Of a stretch of 64,000 nt of DNA, positions 12,661 through 64,000 are shown piece after piece. Positions within the stretch are counted from its first letter, which is position 1. Every line of letters starts with the position of its first letter. The DNA comes from Sipunculus nudus (taxonomy: Eukaryota; Annelida; Sipuncula; Golfingiida; Sipunculidae). The stretch is taken from assembly GCA_026874595.1 (NCBI GenBank), contig CM049312.1, forward strand, positions 54,813,429 through 54,877,428. Reading direction: 5' to 3'. The translations under genes and the position numbers were made by a program. The notes below the pieces were generated by a model, which made no database searches, was not told the origin of the DNA, and was given only the letters and a program-made list of their open reading frames with translations.

Positions 12661-13325
12661 TAACTGAACAAACTGCTCCCCTGAGCATGTGTGCCATGTT
12701 TTGGTTTGAGTATACCTTTACTCCAGGGATGTCTGTAGTCAAGTTGATCAACAATCAGAATGATGTAGGATTTCTGTTCCAGAGCTTATATAATTGCACG
12801 ACTCTTTGGTTTACTGAAATCAAAGACCACAGGGGCCTTAGGCAGAACTACTCAGTACTGTTTGATGCAACAACTGTTATAAACTCAGCTAGGTGAACAA
12901 AGGGTATTAAGACTGGACATGAGTAACAGTGCTTACATCAAACATTTTCAAAGGTGGGCTTTGATGTGTCTTTGTGTTATGTTTATCAAAGGAGAGACTC
13001 ACTACTCAGGATGAGTACCACAAGCATGGATGGGTAAACTCTCCTGTATTAATTAATGTGAGATGAGCAGGTGTGAGTAACTTATTACTAATCCTGCCTA
13101 CTGGCATATTTTCAGTAAAACCTTTCTTCACACTGCATCACAATCAATATTGATTGATGTTTATTGATCGAAGGGATCAGATCAACAAACACACAAACAG
13201 CATCATAATACTTTGTGTAAAAAAGTGTAGTTATTCCTAAGCTCTTAAACATATTTCTTTTTAATTCTCTGGGAACCTCATCTCAGAAAACTGACCTAGC
13301 TATTATTTTAATTTTATAACAAAAA
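12661..13325. other. No gene recognised
   Basis: May include the 5' part of the integrase element, but nothing coding is visible. CAATCAATATTGATTGATG (13142-13158) is a small palindrome. Confidence 0.4.
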
Positions 13326-13338
13326 ATGAAGGAACTTG

Positions 13339-13402
<64 letters not shown>

Positions 13403-13922
13403 CTTTTTGTCAGCTTCATATTTTATTCACTTATTTCTATTTTGTGTGACTATACTATTTATTTCTTTTTTAACACTTGAACAGCTCAGAATTAATGTGA
13501 AAGCAAGAATATCAAAATTTCTTTCTGAAATAGAAAATTAAGTATGAAAATAAATCAAAAAGTTAAGTTGGCATCAGTAATTCCACTTCTTCCCGGGAAG
13601 AATGAGAATTCTAATTTTTCCCGAGAGGATTCCGGATCTTCCCAGATTCACTTTCTTCCCTCGAAATATAAATGTGTCAAGGGAAGAATGAGTATCTGGG
13701 AAGATCCAGAAATCTCATTTTTCCCGGAAGAATGGGAATCATTTCATATTATCACTTGATTCTCATTTTTCCAGGGACAATTGAGAATTCTGGTTTTCCC
13801 ATGCAGGAAGAAATGGGAATTCCCATTTTTCCCAGCTTCTCATTCTCTGACAACTTCATCTTCAAAACCTGTACTAGCTAATATTATGATAATATTAATA
13901 TAAACATGAAGGAACTTGTTAT
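13326..13922 (+). repeat. Direct repeats of ATGAAGGAACTTGTTAT bounding a TA tract and fold-back block
   Basis: The 17-bp word is identical at 13326-13342 and 13906-13922, and about 30 bp upstream of each (CTAGCTAWTATT...) is also similar, so roughly 45 bp is duplicated. Between them lie a TA microsatellite (13344-13397) and fold-back copy 2. It could be a local duplication or replication slippage through the TA tract. Confidence 0.65.
13590..13850. repeat. Fold-back repeat, copy 2 (inverted dimer)
   Basis: 13590-13670 is the reverse complement of sequence like 9753-9810, and 13675-13850 is in direct orientation, so this copy is an inverted dimer centred near 13672. Words GGGAAGAATGAG, GATTCTCATTTTTCC and CCGGATCTTCCCAGA recur. 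Confidence 0.7.
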
Positions 13923-14377
13923 CACAGGCGCTTGAATCCCTATTTATAATAAAGTCTTCATATCTCCAGCGTTCTTGAAAATCCTGCGACAGAATCAGTC
14001 CAAACGAACCAATAATAAAACGGTCATACCATGCTATCACTTATATTATATACCAATATATTGCTCATACATTATCAAATTCAGTTAAATGAAATAACTA
14101 GTATATACTTGTATATAATATGTTGATATTTCAAGAGTTTGTTTACCTTGACCTATGACTTTTGGTGCAAACAAACGAACGGCCGACGATAGTAGGACCT
14201 GAGTTTGGTCAGGCCTGCACCCTCTGTACAAACATTAACATGCATAACATTACAAAGTAGATCTGCAGAAATGGAGAGTATTTTAACATCTATTATAAGT
14301 TATAAATATTAAAATGATCGTGCCCCCTGTAATCTAAGTACATCGTCGCCTCATGTGTATATACTTAATAACTGTAA

Positions 14378-14778
14378 AGCTGTGTTTCCATTCATCCGTA
14401 AATCACGCACATCTCGTATACGCAAAAAAATCGGATCCCTCTTTGTAAGATAAACTGTTTCCATATGTACGTTTTGACGTGCTCCACATGCGTATCCGCA
14501 AAAAACGGACAGCATCGAAACGGATCGGTGAGCGATTCATCCGTTTTGCGGATGTCAAAAATGCCTACATTTCCCAACAGTGCCCCGGCGCCAGGTGTGA
14601 TGAGACATATTGACCTTCTTCCTGCCTGTCGTCCTTGCAGTTTCAAAAGAGGCACGCGAAAGGGTATCCGCAAGAAAAACGTACGTACTTATGGAAACAG
14701 TTTTTGCGGACAGCATACTATAGAACGTATGTACGTCTTTTGCGGATACGTTTTTTGTGGATACATGGAAACACGGCT
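14378..14778. mobile_element. PIF/Harbinger-like MITE with TAA target-site duplication
   Basis: 401 bp. Ends are AGCTGTGTTTCCAT and the inverse ATGGAAACACGGCT (one mismatch), flanked on both sides by TAA (14375-14377 and 14779-14781). Inner parts carry repeated CGGAT-AC / GTATCCGCAAAA words, so much of the element is a fold-back. Three-base TWA duplications are typical of PIF/Harbinger. No transposase is encoded; the open frames across it are chance. Confidence 0.82.
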
Positions 14779-14819
14779 TAACGGTGAAAAGAGAGTTTTG
14801 AGGATACTGTGTTTTCAGC

Positions 14820-15830
14820 CGAGTTCCGCCGCCGCCGCCACGTCCGTGTCTGGGGAACTCCTCTGAGACCCCTGTACCGTTCTTTCTGAAACCGGCATAA
14901 TTATCGGGTCACCTGTGACCTGGTGCCTAACAAAAATTGGAGGCGCCAACTTTTTCGTTCTATGTCCGGATGTGCGTCTTTTTTCTTTAGTGAAAATAGT
15001 CCATATCTCAGGAAAGGTTTGGCGTATCGGCCTGAAATTTTGCATGTCCATGGATTAAGGGCACTTTCACCTTGTACACAAGCCTGGTGGCCACCACCTA
15101 CAATAGTTTATTTTTACTTAGTGTCCATGCATAAATATGTTTTTAGTGAACATTGCTCATATTTCAGGAGTGGGTGGATTTATCAGGCTGAAATTTTGCA
15201 CGTTATACGTCTTGGATAGCCTTGTCGTAGACCAGACAGGTGGCGTTTTAGTAAAAATACATTGATGCCCATTTCTCAGGAGTGGTTTGACGTATCGACC
15301 TGAAATTTTTTATGTTAACCGTCTTGGGTAGACTTCTCATACATGGGACTAGTGACGCCATCTACAATAATACATCCCGTTTTCGTGGAATGCATGCATG
15401 CATCTATCTCAAGAGTGGTTTACTGTATCAACCTTAAAATCTGCATGTCTACAGATCTTGGTTTGGTTAATCTCGTGTACAAGACTGGTGGGGCCACCTA
15501 CAATCAGTTTCATCTGGCGTCCAACTGTAAGTCTGTTTTTTTTTTTTAAATGAAAATCACACGTCTCGGGAGTGATTCGGTGTATTGGCCTAAAATTGTG
15601 CATGTAGATCTAATTTTGGTAAATTTCTCGAACACAAGACTGGTGGTGCCATCAAGAATCACGTATTTATAGAATACATTCAGAAATTTATCTGAGGAGT
15701 GGTTTCACATATCGGCGTGGAATTTGCATGTCCCATAGATCTAGGATGGCCTTATTCTGTACACATAACTGGTGGTTCCACTGATGTCAATATTTTAATT
15801 CGGCGACCCGTGCGTCTAGGCAAAGTTATG
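14820..15830 (+). repeat. Tandem array, units of about 110-160 bp (GGTGGCGCCA-type family) with GCC-rich head
   Basis: A GCC triplet block (14825-14840) is followed by six diverged units, each with CATATCTCAGGAG-GG, then CGTATCGGCCTGAAATTTTGCATGT, then an ACTGGTGGCGCCA-CTACAAT segment (starts near 14998, 15148, 15258, 15396, 15553, 15683). Related single units lie at 4.1, 16.3, 17.4, 59.0 and 60.8 kb. Confidence 0.75.
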
Positions 15831-17780
15831 CGTCACTGATGCCACAAATTCAGAGCGCTGTCACGTTAGGAAAACCCATCCCTCACTTTATCCATATCTT
15901 GATTTGGGGGATACCTGTAATCGCTTTTCGTGCTCATGTTCTATAGTTAAATAAATGATAACCTCCTATCTGTTGGTTTGTCTCTCATACACAGCTGAGT
16001 TTCATTGTCTTCACATTTATCTCTATGTAGGATAAAATACGAATAAGGAATAAATAATATCAATAGAGTAAACCTGAATACGGGCAGTCGATGTACACAC
16101 TGTGTACCCGCCAAATCATTCATTAGGTATGAACTAAGTCATGCATGAGATGCCAGCTGACGCGAGTCCTCGAAATGTCTTGCATATAAGAAATGCGGAA
16201 GTATTACAAGGCTTTGCAATGCCACCTTTTAAATGGGCTTTGGTTTGTCACCTCTGTTTCTTGTTAAACTACATAGTACAACACAGAATATAAGCAGGTG
16301 GCGCCACAAGGCTGTGCATCGGAAAAAGGGTTGTGAAGATCTGAGAAAACACCTAATTTCAAACTGATCTTTTATTTTATATATTATTTATATTTTTTTT
16401 AAATGTGCAATCAAATTTTACTATATGATGTCAAGATCACTTCACAAATAAAAAAACATGATATTATTTTGCATTCGCACTGACTTCCGACATATATCTA
16501 ATCCAGGGGCGGATTTAGGGGTGGGGGTGGCGCTTTATTGACCTAAAAGACCAGGAAAATATATATAAAAATAAGCATTTTATACCGAAACACAGAGCCG
16601 GCTTTTGCATCATGATACAATTGAAATAAATTCAATATAATACAAATTACGTTGGTTGTCTACTGCAGTACCCTCCGTCTCTACACAACCCTCCCCGCCC
16701 TGTCCTAAAATCCTGTATCCGCCCTCTTAATTTAAAAGGACATAATCAAGAGCAATATTCTGCCTGTTTTTTTTTTATCACTGTCAGTTCAGTTTTGCTT
16801 TATACAAAAGTTTCTAGCAAACCCATCCCAGCACACAGTCTCAGTACCTCGCATATATACGGGTGTTTAACACCTTGTTATGGCTCTGCGTGTTCGAGAA
16901 CACAGTCCACGTGTGTCTGTTTACTGTAACTAGGCCGCGTAAACTGAGGTCCGATTGTGAGCCGCAACACACGGTGTTTTAGCCATCGGGAACATGCATT
17001 GCATTTTTGGGCGACGCCAGTCAGGTTTCTCCTAACTGACACGTGCTGTAGCTCCGCGATGCACATTGCCCCCGCGCCGTGTTTATGTTGACACTTGTGA
17101 TCGCGCCCTTTCCACTGTTTTTAACACTCCTTTACATGTAGGCGTTCGGAAACGGTTTCAAGACAATACTTTTGCAGGTACAGATTTATTTGAAAGGGAA
17201 AAAGCTATTTTTCATGTTAATTCAACATGCTTTATAGGTGATTGGGCCTCTTTAAACTAATTTAAAAGAAGTCTGTTGAGCAGTCTTAATGTTAAACAAT
17301 ATACGTTATTGTTATCTACCTGAGAAAGGGAGCCTATATACTGCAAAAACAAGGGAAACGATTGTAGGTGGCGCCACCCCTATCCGAGATCAATGGAAAT
17401 GCAACATTTCAGACCACTGCATCAAACCATATGTATACGATATAAAGCTATCCAAGTGCTATATAGATGTGCACATTTTCAAACGCATATCCAACCACTC
17501 CCGAAGTACGTGTGAAATTCATCCAACATAAATACAGACAGATATACACAGGAAAGTTTGATTACATATAAATCCTAGGGGAATACTTCTATATAAAGGT
17601 TCAGTCTATAATTTTTATGGTATCAGGCCTTAAGAATCCCTCTTTCTGGAATTAAATCTACCTATTCACCTACCTATGTACTATGGAAACTAGGTGATTC
17701 CTGGCTTACTCTGTATACATACTCCTGAAATTCCTGTTAGAAAAGGTTTTTTAAATGGCTCTGACAGTCTGTGGTGCATA
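15831..17780. other. No gene recognised
   Basis: Contains GGTGGCGCCAC words at 16297 and 17369 belonging to the family above; the 17360-17525 stretch is one reversed unit. Otherwise AT-rich unique-looking sequence. Confidence 0.5.
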
Positions 17781-18130
17781 TATATGAGCTTGTTTATCTA
17801 CAAGCTGTAAGTACATAGAATAAATGCTGACAAACGGAAAAATCACTAAATCTGTTTATATATAGGGTGGTTGGTTGAATATGTGCTGAATTAGGAAGGT
17901 CATTAGCTGTAAACCGTCCTTTGCAAAATTATGATTCATCTGCCTTGCCCATGCATGATGAGCTCATTGAATGTGTTTGGATTATTTTGTCGGGTCCCCT
18001 CATTTTAACGTTATAAACTCGTGGAAATAAACAAAACAATTAGCCTGTGTGCTGTTGGATCAACATTCCTCCCTATTTTTTATTAAAAGGTTCACGGGAT
18101 AATCTTTACTTAATGTACGTCAGATATCGG
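17781..18130 (+). repeat. Unnamed 330-345 bp dispersed repeat, copy A
   Basis: Starts with the hairpin-forming GAGCTTGTTTATCTACAAGCTGT and shares with copies B and C, in order, AAAATCA..., GGTCATT-GCTG, GTGTTT, TTATAAAC-CGTGG-AATA, AGCCTGTGTGCTG and AAGG-TTCA-GGGA-TATCTTT. No coding capacity; class unknown. Confidence 0.7.
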
Positions 18131-18233
18131 CATAGGCACCTTTAAATATTCATACATGTCGCTTAAAGTTTTTTTTTTCAACCATAGATGTTTGACTAAA
18201 AAATGTAAATGTTCACGGAATAATATACAGTTA

Positions 18234-18252
18234 CACACACACACACACACAC
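18234..18252. repeat. CA microsatellite
   Basis: About ten CA units. Confidence 0.9.
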
Positions 18253-18693
18253 ATACGTATCCAATCTCCATGTAAATGCAGTATCAGTTTTCTGGTTTGC
18301 CTGTCCGTAATTATTATATGGGTATTATACCCGTGCATAAATTTTGCAACCAGTAATATGCGAAATAACAGTTTATATAGATAGGTATGAGTGTATATAT
18401 ATAATTATTATTATTATTAACATTATTAACAGTCTGCCAACATATAGTCAAGCCAGGTTGAGATATTTGGAATCAGCCACTGATGAACGCAGCTGAAGAA
18501 GCGCCACATCGATCACTTCCGTGCCACACAAAAAAAATATTTGTTAAACGAATTCGTCGCTGCCGTTTTCGGGTTTATTTTATTTTTTTTAGCAAATGAG
18601 GATAAGTTCCTCGAAAATGTTGCAACTTTGTGCTCTTGTGTCGATTTCTTGATAATGTAATTCTTATAAATATACTAAAAATACTATTAATGC

Positions 18694-18817
<124 letters not shown>

Positions 18818-19073
18818 TAAGAAGTCAAGAATTACAGCGAATTATTGTATTGATTTTGGTGAGCTTGCAAAATTCCACGTAGCCCATACATTGTCATAGC
18901 CGATAATTTAAAAAAAAATGGAATAAAACTTTCGTTCAAATTTTTTTTTTCTCAGAGTCCGTAGAATAATTATCTTTTTTTTTATGTGGCCTTATTTTAA
19001 TTATTATTTCCGCTGATAAATCTATAGGTACAATTTAATGTTGTTCAGATGATGTTATAAATGAATACAGCAC

Positions 19074-19075
<2 letters not shown>

Positions 19076-19124
<49 letters not shown>
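19076..19124. repeat. TA microsatellite upstream of ERK
   Basis: About 24 TA units ending some 200 bp before the start codon; length variation here could affect promoter spacing (inference). Confidence 0.95.
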
Positions 19125-19125
<1 letters not shown>

Positions 19126-19263
19126 ACTTAAACAATGTGAATATAGAGTCCATATAGTATCAGACCTTATTTGAAGCTTGTATATCACTGTGTAATGTCT
19201 CCGGAAGATTTAATGCTACATCAGGTTTTGGTATACACCGAGGCTCTTGGCATGCCCTAGATT

Positions 19264-19320
19264 TGACGTCATCACGGCATGTGCCCGTTCGGCCACCAAT
19301 CACATGTAGTTACAGTCAAG

Positions 19321-19327
<7 letters not shown>
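19264..19327 (+). promoter_or_regulatory. ERK proximal promoter: CRE, CCAAT box, YY1-like site over the start codon
   Basis: Seen directly: a perfect palindromic CRE TGACGTCA at 19264-19271, a CCAAT pentamer at 19296-19300, and CAAGATGGCG at 19317-19326, which matches the YY1 consensus that often overlaps start codons of housekeeping genes. No TATA box lies near them, though long TA tracts sit further upstream. The transcription start is not visible; an ATG at 19279 in the ERK frame would be included if the transcript begins upstream of it. CREB/ATF control is inference from the motif. Confidence 0.6.
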
Positions 19328-63520
<44,193 letters not shown>

Positions 63521-64000
63521 GTATCCTTTTATATGAAACTTTCTTACACATAATGTGGTTTCTTTTTGTGTTGGTATACCTAACCCCTTTCATACACAAA
63601 ATAGTCATAAAATGGTTTGAGCTATGTGGATAAAATGTTTTTTTATGAGCCCTCACATCTTCAGAGAGTTAACCAATTAGGAGATGGTTTGTGATAGTCT
63701 GCAGTTCTCTTAAAAAAAAAAAAAAACCTGTATATTACATATGTTGAGCAATACAGAGCAAAAGCAAGCACAGAGTTCGTTGCTTACCACAGTTTATGAG
63801 AAATTTGTTAGAATGGTATGAAACCATTATCTGAACACTGTGGTTTAAGTTATGAGAAAATGCTCTCCATGGCCATGTGTTCACCCGCATATTGTTTCAG
63901 ACAGCAGTGTGTATTTCAGTGATTTAATGTGTGGAAGAGGAAACATTCTGTGTGCTGATTTGTTGTTTTCTATAACAGTCGTAAGTAAATACTAGAAAAG
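63521..64000 (+). other. ERK intron 6 (start), U12-type donor
   Basis: Donor GTATCCTTTT fits the U12 consensus fully. The intron runs past the window edge, so its branch site and acceptor cannot be checked. A poly-A run lies at 63713-63726. No coding similarity to the next ERK segment was found up to 64000. Confidence 0.85.

Noticed and set aside
14465-14866. 133-codon open frame at the Harbinger-like MITE
   Set aside because: It spans the MITE, its right end and the next repeat; an open frame by chance.

Overview
This is a 64 kb piece of an animal nuclear genome: AT-rich, intron-bearing, full of microsatellites, minisatellites and decayed transposons. The repeat style (CCCC-GACAAAGTC-GGGG palindromes, AGGTCA-rich tandem arrays, a GGTGGCGCCA-type family, MITEs, a Penelope-like GIY-YIG element) and the protein sequence of the one clear gene suggest a lophotrochozoan, most likely a bivalve or other mollusc. 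The species cannot be fixed from the sequence alone.

The one confident host gene is the ERK-type MAP kinase (MAPK1/rolled orthologue) on the + strand. Six coding exons lie at 19321-19439, 58565-58691, 60092-60147, 61612-61801, 62549-62681 and 63449-63520. They encode residues 1-232 and the first base of codon 233; the rest lies past the right edge. Frames and splice sites join cleanly, and catalytic residues fall at the same numbers as in human ERK2 (K54, Q105, D149, D167, T185-E-Y187). Introns 3, 5 and 6 have U12-type (minor spliceosome) donors and intron 4 has a GC donor. Intron 1 is about 39 kb and holds most of the window.

Left flank (1-19320): a possible minus-strand first exon near 1 kb; a Penelope-like reverse transcriptase/GIY-YIG remnant (5.9-7.2 kb); a LINE reverse-transcriptase remnant (8.2-9.7 kb); a broken KRBA2/Ginger-type integrase element on the minus strand (10.6-12.7 kb) between two fold-back repeats; a PIF/Harbinger-like MITE with TAA target-site duplication (14.4-14.8 kb); a tandem array of a GGTGGCGCCA-type family (14.9-15.8 kb); and long TA tracts just before the ERK promoter (CRE, CCAAT box and YY1-like site in the last 60 bp).

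Intron 1 (19440-58564): a 1.6 kb non-autonomous hAT element with 8-bp target duplication (22-23.6 kb); a 680-bp tandem duplication (27.5-28.8 kb); a 3.7 kb composite element with about 20 nuclear-receptor half-site clusters spaced about 145 bp apart (30-33.7 kb); a 2.6 kb fold-back/Mutator-like element with 9-bp target duplication (37.8-40.4 kb); several TA-duplicating MITEs; and three minisatellites (62-bp units at 43.3-44.6 kb, 21-bp units at 44.7-45.0 kb, 35-bp units at 51.3-52.0 kb). No host coding sequence was recognised inside intron 1.
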